NCBI GenBank assembly: GCA_026874595.1
Contig: CM049318.1
Location: 1-64,000 of the forward strand
Length of the DNA: 64,000 nt
DNA from: Sipunculus nudus
Taxonomy: Eukaryota; Annelida; Sipuncula; Golfingiida; Sipunculidae
Direction of reading: 5' to 3'
The notes under the pieces were generated by a model, which ran no database searches, was not told where the DNA came from, and saw only the letters and a program-made list of their open reading frames with translations. A program made the translations under genes and the position numbers. Within the stretch, counting starts at the first letter, position 1. The number at the start of each line of letters is the position of its first letter. Below are positions 12,913-23,753 of the stretch, in pieces.

Positions 12913-13775
12913 GCGATGAGTCTTTGTCCGTCGTCCTTCCATCTGTCCATCCTGCTGACTGGCCGTCCGTCTGTTAGCAGGGCACAAATCGTAACTGTAC
13001 GGGCTAGGGTCATGGACCCTATGTAGTCTTAGAGGTTCTAAAATGATCTCCTTGCAAACCTAAAATTAGGTCACTGACCTATATTCTCGAAGTTACAGGG
13101 TGTGTATGCACCCCCGAGAAATAATTCTTTTAGCTAAAATTTTCATCCAAAACCTTCCATCTTTCACATACAGCTCATCTACCAACAGGGGAAGAACCAT
13201 AATTATTTTGAAGTCAACAGGTCAAAGGTCAAGGTCACAGGAGCCACTTTTTTAATGCCTGTGGTACATTTTAAGCCAAATCTTTCATCCCAATTCTTTG
13301 ATCTTTTACATATATTTCACCTACTAAGAGGGAGAAAAATCCTATAGATTTTTAAGTCACAAGGTCAAAGATCAGGGTCACAGGATTCAATTTTTTTAAA
13401 AGGTTGTGAAAACATTTCAAGCTAGACATTTCATTCCAAACTTTCCAGCACTGATATCGCTTCTCTGCCAACAGGGGAAAAGACCCCTTAATTTTGAGGT
13501 CAAAGGTGAAGTTCACTGCACCCATTTTTTGTGTGGGGTCATTTTCAGGAAACTTTTCAATTTATACCTTCCATTTGTCATATATGGCTTACCTACCAAT
13601 AGGGGAAGAAGCCTATCGATGTCGAGTTCAAAAGGTCAAAGGTCAAGGACACAACACTTAATTATTCTAAATGGTTGTGAACATTTTGCAAGTGAAACTG
13701 TTCAACCCAAACCTTCAGTCTTTCACATATGCCACATCTATGCATCACTCAATTTGATTCAAACTTCATATTTAT
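12913..13775 (+). repeat. Dispersed repeat with ~140-bp degenerate internal monomers
   Basis: A TCCGTCGTCC and TCCGTCTGTTAGCAGGGCAC leader is followed by at least four diverged monomers. Each runs roughly CTTTCACATA, CTACCAACAGGGGAA, then a GTCAAAGGTCAAGGTCAC-type segment and a T-rich run. The GTCAAAG markers fall at 13221, 13364, 13499 and 13635 (spacings 143, 135 and 136). The best open frame (123 aa from 13406) simply spans monomers and has no recognisable domain. Such AGGTCA-bearing non-coding repeats recall molluscan dispersed repeats, a low-confidence impression. Confidence 0.7.
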
Positions 13776-14050
13776 AAGCACCCGTTTCTCAATAATTCTT
13801 GCATGGATTTCCTTGATTTTTGCTATATATTTTGATCTTATAATTGCCCTTTGTGGTGTTTCTTTTGAGATTGACAGGTATCAAGCAAGCTATGGGAATA
13901 GTTACTGATAGCTTAACAATCGTACATTTTTCCTCAGACCATCCAGTCACTGTGTTATAACCAGACATAGGTGATATATATTTCTGTTGTCGTAGAAAAT
14001 TTCAACATATTGGCAAATTGGTTCTTCAAAATGTGACTGGAAGTTGTGAA
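13776..14050. other. Stretch with nothing recognised
   Basis: About 275 bp of AT-rich DNA without similarity, that I can see, to the neighbouring repeats and without a convincing open frame. Together with its flanks it is the closest thing to unique sequence in the window, and probably the anchor that let reads be placed in arrays A and B. Confidence 0.5.
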
Positions 14051-14640
14051 TCTCAGTCCATGATGTGGCAGGTCAAGCTTGCCAGCTGAGCGTCATGACC
14101 AATGGCTCACTTGTTAAACTAATACATCTTATATCTTACAGTAATATCTCGAAACAGATTATTCATTTTCCGGATATTGTCAATAGGTGGCGCTGCACTC
14201 GCCCCTCCCCTATATATATATTTTTGCCTATTTCTACAAAACTATAAACCTCAATTACAAACACTTATTGATTGTCTTCCTTTGAATCTACTCCATAATC
14301 TGAGTTAGTCATCTGGTCTTATTCTTGTGTCACATTTTCAGTATGTCTGTCTGTTTGTCAGTGATCCTCAATTTTGCCTGCTTGCTAGATCTTGCGTCTT
14401 ACACTCAGCAATCTTCAGGCCACAGTTTTCCAGGAATCCTTTTGGAATTGAAACATCTTATTTGTTATATTAATAGCTCAAAAGAAATTTTTAATATTTG
14501 GGATATGGCCGCTAGGAGATGCTGCAGTAGAGCCTCTACACCATATCATTTTTGGGCCATATCTCCGACATTATAAACTCTACCTACTAAAACTATAGCT
14601 CATTTTGCTTCTCTTTACGTTCCCCACTTTTTTCTGGTAT
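14051..14640 (+). repeat. Second degenerate dimer of the ~330-bp CTCF-like-motif repeat
   Basis: Two diverged copies in the order seen at 12208-12870: ATCTTATATCTTACAGTAATATCTCGAAAC, a T-rich run, a GGATAT segment, then the core near 14184 (CAATAGGTGGCGCTGCAC) and near 14515 (CCGCTAGGAGATGCTGCAG), 331 bp apart. TGTCTGTCTGTTTGTC and CCTCAATTTTGCCTGCTTGCTAG mark the joint. The cores are weaker CTCF matches than those in arrays A and B. Confidence 0.68.
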
Positions 14641-14848
14641 TCTGTTATCTCAGGTGTGTCAGTATATTTGTCTGTTTTGAGCTTAGTCTGCTTTCATGTT
14701 CTTTTGTGTAATATATGTCGTTCAACAGGCCAAGCTTTCCAGCAATCGCTTTAAAATTCATTCAGTTGATAGAAAACCGACAGTTTGTCATGTTTGTCCA
14801 ATCTGTATGTCATTTCGGTCCGGCAAGCTCTCGACCTATGGTCGTCTA
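14641..14848 (+). repeat. Degenerate repeat leading into array B
   Basis: Carries a GTCAGTATATTTGTCTG segment and CAACAGGCCAAGCTTTCCAGCAATCG, which echo the joint of the degenerate dimers and the CTACAGGTCGCAATTTTCATCC segment of B. It does not match the part of unit B that should precede the TTTG run, so the B array starts to its right. Confidence 0.5.
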
Positions 14849-14969
14849 GTTTGTTTGTTTGTTTGTCTGTCCAGTCCCTACAGGTCGCAATTTTCATCCC
14901 ATCGCTTTCAAACTTTCACAGTTTGTGTAGAATCAAAAATGCAAGAAGCCTATTGTTTTTGGGCAATAT

Positions 14970-14996
14970 AGGTCAAAGGTCAAGGTCAAGGTCATC
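14970..14996 (+). promoter_or_regulatory. AGGTCA direct-repeat cluster in unit B
   Basis: Four AGGTCA half-sites stand head to tail. The first pair is spaced by one A (a DR1 arrangement, the type bound by HNF4 or RXR dimers), and the following ones abut as TCAAGGTCA (ERR or NR5A-type). The cluster sits at the same place in the unit as the one in macrosatellite A and recurs in every B unit. Function is inference. Confidence 0.32.
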
Positions 14997-15292
14997 AAAA
15001 GTTCCTAAAGTGCTCTTTTCTTCATATCTCCATTACTATTTGTCATAGCCACTTCAAACAGGGCTCATTTTAATCGGCATTCCAAGGCCTTTCTTCTGAT
15101 ATATATGTTGCTGAAATCTGCTGTTTCTATGGTTACACATTTTGGGGGAAAACTCATGATTTTCGAAAATAAAAGGCCTACTTTTTCTAACTTTGTCATT
15201 TTCAAAGCTCGAGAGTTCTAGTTTTTTGCATCATATAGTACTAAATAAGCTTTTTATCATACAAGTAAAAGTCTCGTAAAATCTTGCACCAT

Positions 15293-15309
15293 TTCTCGTC
15301 AAACGAGAA
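15293..15309 (+). repeat. TTCTCGT hairpin, first copy in unit B
   Basis: TTCTCGT-CAA-ACGAGAA forms a perfect 7-bp stem with a three-base loop, preceded by CTTGCACCAT. It recurs in every B unit. A degenerate version (TCTCGTCGAATGAGA) lies in the same context in macrosatellite A near 468. Confidence 0.55.
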
Positions 15310-15428
15310 TTTTCGAGATTTCATTAAATATGGCTTACAGGTCGCATTTTTTAAACTATGACTTTGAAAATGACATATTTTGTGTTATTTAGAAATATCT
15401 CGAAACCAATTTTTCATTTTTTGGAAAT

Positions 15429-15448
15429 AGCCACCAGGGGGCGTGGTA
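15429..15448 (+). promoter_or_regulatory. CTCF-like site in unit B
   Basis: TAGCCACCAGGGGGCGTGG matches the CTCF core TGGCCACCAGGGGGCGCTA at 16 of 19 positions, including the whole CCACCAGGGGGCG heart. It recurs in 14 units at the unit period, always on the + strand, the last near 31937. In flank and position it corresponds to the duplicated A1 and A2 sites of macrosatellite A. Confidence 0.5.
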
Positions 15449-15577
15449 CATGAAACACTGTAACATATCATTTTTCTGCAATATCTCAAAAAATATTAAA
15501 CGTGACACCATTTTTTTGGTCGTATCTGAAACTAGGAACATTGGCTTATCCCTTCGCACATGTTGCTTTGTGCTGCC

Positions 15578-15591
15578 GTTACCATGGTTAC
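15578..15591 (+). promoter_or_regulatory. RFX-like X-box in unit B
   Basis: GTTACCATGGTTAC is the same 14-mer as in macrosatellite A (13 of 14 matches to GTTRCCATGGYAAC). It lies about 130 bp downstream of the CTCF-like site. A decayed version, GTTTCTATGGTTAC, is at 15123-15136 in the same unit. Confidence 0.4.
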
Positions 15592-15748
15592 CAAATTTTG
15601 GGGTAAAACTTGACAATCTGAAAATTCGGAGTTTTCCAGCTGCTATCTCTGTTGATATTTGCGATAGAAAGGTCTGGTTTTTGGCGTTAGACAGCATCCC
15701 TCCAGTTCTAAGCCATTCAATCGCAAGTCTCGTCATATCTCGCACCGT

Positions 15749-15765
15749 TTCTCGTGAAACGAGAA
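15749..15765 (+). repeat. TTCTCGT hairpin, second copy in unit B
   Basis: TTCTCGT-GAA-ACGAGAA, preceded by CTCGCACCGT, lies 456 bp after the first copy. The stem is unchanged while the loop differs (GAA versus CAA). The 456-bp spacing equals the spacing of the two X-boxes of the unit (15123 and 15578) to within a base, showing an old internal duplication. Confidence 0.55.
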
Positions 15766-15904
15766 CACGTGACCATTCAAAGAAATGCCTATAATTCTGT
15801 CATTTTTCACGCTACAGACACATGGCTTGCAGCGCCGGATAGCGGCTGACACTCGCAGTCACATTCAGGGGTCGCATTGTCAGTCTCGTCAAATCTCGCG
15901 CCGT

Positions 15905-16020
15905 GTTTCACCAAACCACGAAGTCACGTGCCGTCGCCGCAAGTGGCGGCAGGGTCCTTACGGTGGGCGGCCGGCGTGTGCAGCGGTGCGTGACGGCCTC
16001 TCCGGGCCCCATCTATGATC
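15905..16020 (+). other. GC-rich, CpG-rich block in unit B
   Basis: A GC-rich, CpG-dense segment in otherwise AT-rich DNA. It contains GCCGC-AAGTG-GCGGC, a 5-bp stem hairpin, a CACGTG E-box near 15924 (another is near 15767) and CTCCGGGCCCC. It has no counterpart in macrosatellite A units but occurs as a diverged copy at 12031-12207. I looked for Pol III A and B boxes and found none convincing, so I do not call it a SINE. Confidence 0.5.
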
Positions 16021-16100
16021 ATACATGTTGGAGGCACAGTCACAACTTTATTGCTTGCCGGAAATCTTCGATTTTCGCAAGCTGGTTGGTCAGTCGCGGA

Positions 16101-16140
16101 TGTCTGTTTGTCTGTTTGTTTGTTTGTTTGTTTGTCTGTC
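16101..16140 (+). repeat. TTTG/TCTG microsatellite in unit B
   Basis: A run of TTTG with TCTG at both ends, about 40 bp. Its length is the same in all later B units, which is unusual for a microsatellite and fits recent amplification or a copied consensus. The first run (14849-14870) is shorter and has different flanking DNA. Macrosatellite A has a shorter version near 1007-1026. Confidence 0.8.
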
Positions 16141-19100
16141 CAGTCCCTACAGGTCGCAATTTTCATCCCATCGCTTTCAAACTTTCACAGTTTGTGTAGA
16201 ATCAAAAATGCAAGAAGCCTATTGTTTTTGGGCAATATAGGTCAAAGGTCAAGGTCAAGGTCATCAAAAGTTCCTAAAGTGCTCTTTTCTTCATATCTCC
16301 ATTACTATTTGTCATAGCCACTTCAAACAGGGCTCATTTTAATCGGCATTCCAAGGCCTTTCTTCTGATATATATGTTGCTGAAATCTGCTGTTTCTATG
16401 GTTACACATTTTGGGGGAAAACTCATGATTTTCGAAAATAAAAGGCCTACTTTTTCTAACTTTGTCATTTTCAAAGCTCGAGAGTTCTAGTTTTTTGCAT
16501 CATATAGTACTAAATAAGCTTTTTATCATACAAGTAAAAGTCTCGTAAAATCTTGCACCATTTCTCGTCAAACGAGAATTTTCGAGATTTCATTAAATAT
16601 GGCTTACAGGTCGCATTTTTTAAACTATGACTTTGAAAATGACATATTTTGTGTTATTTAGAAATATCTCGAAACCAATTTTTCATTTTTTGGAAATAGC
16701 CACCAGGGGGCGTGGTACATGAAACACTGTAACATATCATTTTTCTGCAATATCTCAAAAAATATTAAACGTGACACCATTTTTTTGGTCGTATCTGAAA
16801 CTAGGAACATTGGCTTATCCCTTCGCACATGTTGCTTTGTGCTGCCGTTACCATGGTTACCAAATTTTGGGGTAAAACTTGACAATCTGAAAATTCGGAG
16901 TTTTCCAGCTGCTATCTCTGTTGATATTTGCGATAGAAAGGTCTGGTTTTTGGCGTTAGACAGCATCCCTCCAGTTCTAAGCCATTCAATCGCAAGTCTC
17001 GTCATATCTCGCACCGTTTCTCGTGAAACGAGAACACGTGACCATTCAAAGAAATGCCTATAATTCTGTCATTTTTCACGCTACAGACACATGGCTTGCA
17101 GCGCCGGATAGCGGCTGACACTCGCAGTCACATTCAGGGGTCGCATTGTCAGTCTCGTCAAATCTCGCGCCGTGTTTCACCAAACCACGAAGTCACGTGC
17201 CGTCGCCGCAAGTGGCGGCAGGGTCCTTACGGTGGGCGGCCGGCGTGTGCAGCGGTGCGTGACGGCCTCTCCGGGCCCCATCTATGATCATACATGTTGG
17301 AGGCACAGTCACAACTTTATTGCTTGCCGGAAATCTTCGATTTTCGCAAGCTGGTTGGTCAGTCGCGGATGTCTGTTTGTCTGTTTGTTTGTTTGTTTGT
17401 TTGTCTGTCCAGTCCCTACAGGTCGCAATTTTCATCCCATCGCTTTCAAACTTTCACAGTTTGTGTAGAATCAAAAATGCAAGAAGCCTATTGTTTTTGG
17501 GCAATATAGGTCAAAGGTCAAGGTCAAGGTCATCAAAAGTTCCTAAAGTGCTCTTTTCTTCATATCTCCATTACTATTTGTCATAGCCACTTCAAACAGG
17601 GCTCATTTTAATCGGCATTCCAAGGCCTTTCTTCTGATATATATGTTGCTGAAATCTGCTGTTTCTATGGTTACACATTTTGGGGGAAAACTCATGATTT
17701 TCGAAAATAAAAGGCCTACTTTTTCTAACTTTGTCATTTTCAAAGCTCGAGAGTTCTAGTTTTTTGCATCATATAGTACTAAATAAGCTTTTTATCATAC
17801 AAGTAAAAGTCTCGTAAAATCTTGCACCATTTCTCGTCAAACGAGAATTTTCGAGATTTCATTAAATATGGCTTACAGGTCGCATTTTTTAAACTATGAC
17901 TTTGAAAATGACATATTTTGTGTTATTTAGAAATATCTCGAAACCAATTTTTCATTTTTTGGAAATAGCCACCAGGGGGCGTGGTACATGAAACACTGTA
18001 ACATATCATTTTTCTGCAATATCTCAAAAAATATTAAACGTGACACCATTTTTTTGGTCGTATCTGAAACTAGGAACATTGGCTTATCCCTTCGCACATG
18101 TTGCTTTGTGCTGCCGTTACCATGGTTACCAAATTTTGGGGTAAAACTTGACAATCTGAAAATTCGGAGTTTTCCAGCTGCTATCTCTGTTGATATTTGC
18201 GATAGAAAGGTCTGGTTTTTGGCGTTAGACAGCATCCCTCCAGTTCTAAGCCATTCAATCGCAAGTCTCGTCATATCTCGCACCGTTTCTCGTGAAACGA
18301 GAACACGTGACCATTCAAAGAAATGCCTATAATTCTGTCATTTTTCACGCTACAGACACATGGCTTGCAGCGCCGGATAGCGGCTGACACTCGCAGTCAC
18401 ATTCAGGGGTCGCATTGTCAGTCTCGTCAAATCTCGCGCCGTGTTTCACCAAACCACGAAGTCACGTGCCGTCGCCGCAAGTGGCGGCAGGGTCCTTACG
18501 GTGGGCGGCCGGCGTGTGCAGCGGTGCGTGACGGCCTCTCCGGGCCCCATCTATGATCATACATGTTGGAGGCACAGTCACAACTTTATTGCTTGCCGGA
18601 AATCTTCGATTTTCGCAAGCTGGTTGGTCAGTCGCGGATGTCTGTTTGTCTGTTTGTTTGTTTGTTTGTTTGTCTGTCCAGTCCCTACAGGTCGCAATTT
18701 TCATCCCATCGCTTTCAAACTTTCACAGTTTGTGTAGAATCAAAAATGCAAGAAGCCTATTGTTTTTGGGCAATATAGGTCAAAGGTCAAGGTCAAGGTC
18801 ATCAAAAGTTCCTAAAGTGCTCTTTTCTTCATATCTCCATTACTATTTGTCATAGCCACTTCAAACAGGGCTCATTTTAATCGGCATTCCAAGGCCTTTC
18901 TTCTGATATATATGTTGCTGAAATCTGCTGTTTCTATGGTTACACATTTTGGGGGAAAACTCATGATTTTCGAAAATAAAAGGCCTACTTTTTCTAACTT
19001 TGTCATTTTCAAAGCTCGAGAGTTCTAGTTTTTTGCATCATATAGTACTAAATAAGCTTTTTATCATACAAGTAAAAGTCTCGTAAAATCTTGCACCATT

Positions 19101-22100
19101 TCTCGTCAAACGAGAATTTTCGAGATTTCATTAAATATGGCTTACAGGTCGCATTTTTTAAACTATGACTTTGAAAATGACATATTTTGTGTTATTTAGA
19201 AATATCTCGAAACCAATTTTTCATTTTTTGGAAATAGCCACCAGGGGGCGTGGTACATGAAACACTGTAACATATCATTTTTCTGCAATATCTCAAAAAA
19301 TATTAAACGTGACACCATTTTTTTGGTCGTATCTGAAACTAGGAACATTGGCTTATCCCTTCGCACATGTTGCTTTGTGCTGCCGTTACCATGGTTACCA
19401 AATTTTGGGGTAAAACTTGACAATCTGAAAATTCGGAGTTTTCCAGCTGCTATCTCTGTTGATATTTGCGATAGAAAGGTCTGGTTTTTGGCGTTAGACA
19501 GCATCCCTCCAGTTCTAAGCCATTCAATCGCAAGTCTCGTCATATCTCGCACCGTTTCTCGTGAAACGAGAACACGTGACCATTCAAAGAAATGCCTATA
19601 ATTCTGTCATTTTTCACGCTACAGACACATGGCTTGCAGCGCCGGATAGCGGCTGACACTCGCAGTCACATTCAGGGGTCGCATTGTCAGTCTCGTCAAA
19701 TCTCGCGCCGTGTTTCACCAAACCACGAAGTCACGTGCCGTCGCCGCAAGTGGCGGCAGGGTCCTTACGGTGGGCGGCCGGCGTGTGCAGCGGTGCGTGA
19801 CGGCCTCTCCGGGCCCCATCTATGATCATACATGTTGGAGGCACAGTCACAACTTTATTGCTTGCCGGAAATCTTCGATTTTCGCAAGCTGGTTGGTCAG
19901 TCGCGGATGTCTGTTTGTCTGTTTGTTTGTTTGTTTGTTTGTCTGTCCAGTCCCTACAGGTCGCAATTTTCATCCCATCGCTTTCAAACTTTCACAGTTT
20001 GTGTAGAATCAAAAATGCAAGAAGCCTATTGTTTTTGGGCAATATAGGTCAAAGGTCAAGGTCAAGGTCATCAAAAGTTCCTAAAGTGCTCTTTTCTTCA
20101 TATCTCCATTACTATTTGTCATAGCCACTTCAAACAGGGCTCATTTTAATCGGCATTCCAAGGCCTTTCTTCTGATATATATGTTGCTGAAATCTGCTGT
20201 TTCTATGGTTACACATTTTGGGGGAAAACTCATGATTTTCGAAAATAAAAGGCCTACTTTTTCTAACTTTGTCATTTTCAAAGCTCGAGAGTTCTAGTTT
20301 TTTGCATCATATAGTACTAAATAAGCTTTTTATCATACAAGTAAAAGTCTCGTAAAATCTTGCACCATTTCTCGTCAAACGAGAATTTTCGAGATTTCAT
20401 TAAATATGGCTTACAGGTCGCATTTTTTAAACTATGACTTTGAAAATGACATATTTTGTGTTATTTAGAAATATCTCGAAACCAATTTTTCATTTTTTGG
20501 AAATAGCCACCAGGGGGCGTGGTACATGAAACACTGTAACATATCATTTTTCTGCAATATCTCAAAAAATATTAAACGTGACACCATTTTTTTGGTCGTA
20601 TCTGAAACTAGGAACATTGGCTTATCCCTTCGCACATGTTGCTTTGTGCTGCCGTTACCATGGTTACCAAATTTTGGGGTAAAACTTGACAATCTGAAAA
20701 TTCGGAGTTTTCCAGCTGCTATCTCTGTTGATATTTGCGATAGAAAGGTCTGGTTTTTGGCGTTAGACAGCATCCCTCCAGTTCTAAGCCATTCAATCGC
20801 AAGTCTCGTCATATCTCGCACCGTTTCTCGTGAAACGAGAACACGTGACCATTCAAAGAAATGCCTATAATTCTGTCATTTTTCACGCTACAGACACATG
20901 GCTTGCAGCGCCGGATAGCGGCTGACACTCGCAGTCACATTCAGGGGTCGCATTGTCAGTCTCGTCAAATCTCGCGCCGTGTTTCACCAAACCACGAAGT
21001 CACGTGCCGTCGCCGCAAGTGGCGGCAGGGTCCTTACGGTGGGCGGCCGGCGTGTGCAGCGGTGCGTGACGGCCTCTCCGGGCCCCATCTATGATCATAC
21101 ATGTTGGAGGCACAGTCACAACTTTATTGCTTGCCGGAAATCTTCGATTTTCGCAAGCTGGTTGGTCAGTCGCGGATGTCTGTTTGTCTGTTTGTTTGTT
21201 TGTTTGTTTGTCTGTCCAGTCCCTACAGGTCGCAATTTTCATCCCATCGCTTTCAAACTTTCACAGTTTGTGTAGAATCAAAAATGCAAGAAGCCTATTG
21301 TTTTTGGGCAATATAGGTCAAAGGTCAAGGTCAAGGTCATCAAAAGTTCCTAAAGTGCTCTTTTCTTCATATCTCCATTACTATTTGTCATAGCCACTTC
21401 AAACAGGGCTCATTTTAATCGGCATTCCAAGGCCTTTCTTCTGATATATATGTTGCTGAAATCTGCTGTTTCTATGGTTACACATTTTGGGGGAAAACTC
21501 ATGATTTTCGAAAATAAAAGGCCTACTTTTTCTAACTTTGTCATTTTCAAAGCTCGAGAGTTCTAGTTTTTTGCATCATATAGTACTAAATAAGCTTTTT
21601 ATCATACAAGTAAAAGTCTCGTAAAATCTTGCACCATTTCTCGTCAAACGAGAATTTTCGAGATTTCATTAAATATGGCTTACAGGTCGCATTTTTTAAA
21701 CTATGACTTTGAAAATGACATATTTTGTGTTATTTAGAAATATCTCGAAACCAATTTTTCATTTTTTGGAAATAGCCACCAGGGGGCGTGGTACATGAAA
21801 CACTGTAACATATCATTTTTCTGCAATATCTCAAAAAATATTAAACGTGACACCATTTTTTTGGTCGTATCTGAAACTAGGAACATTGGCTTATCCCTTC
21901 GCACATGTTGCTTTGTGCTGCCGTTACCATGGTTACCAAATTTTGGGGTAAAACTTGACAATCTGAAAATTCGGAGTTTTCCAGCTGCTATCTCTGTTGA
22001 TATTTGCGATAGAAAGGTCTGGTTTTTGGCGTTAGACAGCATCCCTCCAGTTCTAAGCCATTCAATCGCAAGTCTCGTCATATCTCGCACCGTTTCTCGT

Positions 22101-23753
22101 GAAACGAGAACACGTGACCATTCAAAGAAATGCCTATAATTCTGTCATTTTTCACGCTACAGACACATGGCTTGCAGCGCCGGATAGCGGCTGACACTCG
22201 CAGTCACATTCAGGGGTCGCATTGTCAGTCTCGTCAAATCTCGCGCCGTGTTTCACCAAACCACGAAGTCACGTGCCGTCGCCGCAAGTGGCGGCAGGGT
22301 CCTTACGGTGGGCGGCCGGCGTGTGCAGCGGTGCGTGACGGCCTCTCCGGGCCCCATCTATGATCATACATGTTGGAGGCACAGTCACAACTTTATTGCT
22401 TGCCGGAAATCTTCGATTTTCGCAAGCTGGTTGGTCAGTCGCGGATGTCTGTTTGTCTGTTTGTTTGTTTGTTTGTTTGTCTGTCCAGTCCCTACAGGTC
22501 GCAATTTTCATCCCATCGCTTTCAAACTTTCACAGTTTGTGTAGAATCAAAAATGCAAGAAGCCTATTGTTTTTGGGCAATATAGGTCAAAGGTCAAGGT
22601 CAAGGTCATCAAAAGTTCCTAAAGTGCTCTTTTCTTCATATCTCCATTACTATTTGTCATAGCCACTTCAAACAGGGCTCATTTTAATCGGCATTCCAAG
22701 GCCTTTCTTCTGATATATATGTTGCTGAAATCTGCTGTTTCTATGGTTACACATTTTGGGGGAAAACTCATGATTTTCGAAAATAAAAGGCCTACTTTTT
22801 CTAACTTTGTCATTTTCAAAGCTCGAGAGTTCTAGTTTTTTGCATCATATAGTACTAAATAAGCTTTTTATCATACAAGTAAAAGTCTCGTAAAATCTTG
22901 CACCATTTCTCGTCAAACGAGAATTTTCGAGATTTCATTAAATATGGCTTACAGGTCGCATTTTTTAAACTATGACTTTGAAAATGACATATTTTGTGTT
23001 ATTTAGAAATATCTCGAAACCAATTTTTCATTTTTTGGAAATAGCCACCAGGGGGCGTGGTACATGAAACACTGTAACATATCATTTTTCTGCAATATCT
23101 CAAAAAATATTAAACGTGACACCATTTTTTTGGTCGTATCTGAAACTAGGAACATTGGCTTATCCCTTCGCACATGTTGCTTTGTGCTGCCGTTACCATG
23201 GTTACCAAATTTTGGGGTAAAACTTGACAATCTGAAAATTCGGAGTTTTCCAGCTGCTATCTCTGTTGATATTTGCGATAGAAAGGTCTGGTTTTTGGCG
23301 TTAGACAGCATCCCTCCAGTTCTAAGCCATTCAATCGCAAGTCTCGTCATATCTCGCACCGTTTCTCGTGAAACGAGAACACGTGACCATTCAAAGAAAT
23401 GCCTATAATTCTGTCATTTTTCACGCTACAGACACATGGCTTGCAGCGCCGGATAGCGGCTGACACTCGCAGTCACATTCAGGGGTCGCATTGTCAGTCT
23501 CGTCAAATCTCGCGCCGTGTTTCACCAAACCACGAAGTCACGTGCCGTCGCCGCAAGTGGCGGCAGGGTCCTTACGGTGGGCGGCCGGCGTGTGCAGCGG
23601 TGCGTGACGGCCTCTCCGGGCCCCATCTATGATCATACATGTTGGAGGCACAGTCACAACTTTATTGCTTGCCGGAAATCTTCGATTTTCGCAAGCTGGT
23701 TGGTCAGTCGCGGATGTCTGTTTGTCTGTTTGTTTGTTTGTTTGTTTGTCTGT

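Larger units (their letters stand above)
14871..23753 (+). repeat. Array B, units 1-7: 1269-bp copies with no difference seen
   Basis: Seven successive units have exactly the same length and show no difference by eye, apart from the short TTTG run and foreign flank before the first. They are adjacent to the unique 12-15 kb stretch, mirroring the clean half of array A. Confidence 0.85.

Noticed and set aside
12301-15048. Frames of 60-123 aa in the 12.3-15.0 kb stretch
   Set aside because: Short, rich in S, C, F and L from T-rich DNA, crossing repeat boundaries, and without recognisable domains or splice-supported structure.
15905-16020. tRNA-derived SINE head in the GC-rich block of B
   Set aside because: No convincing A box or B box pair, and no tail or target-site duplication around it.
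16015-16317. Frames rich in the repeated peptide VCLFVCLF
   Set aside because: This is a translation of the TTTG/TCTG microsatellite, not a membrane protein.
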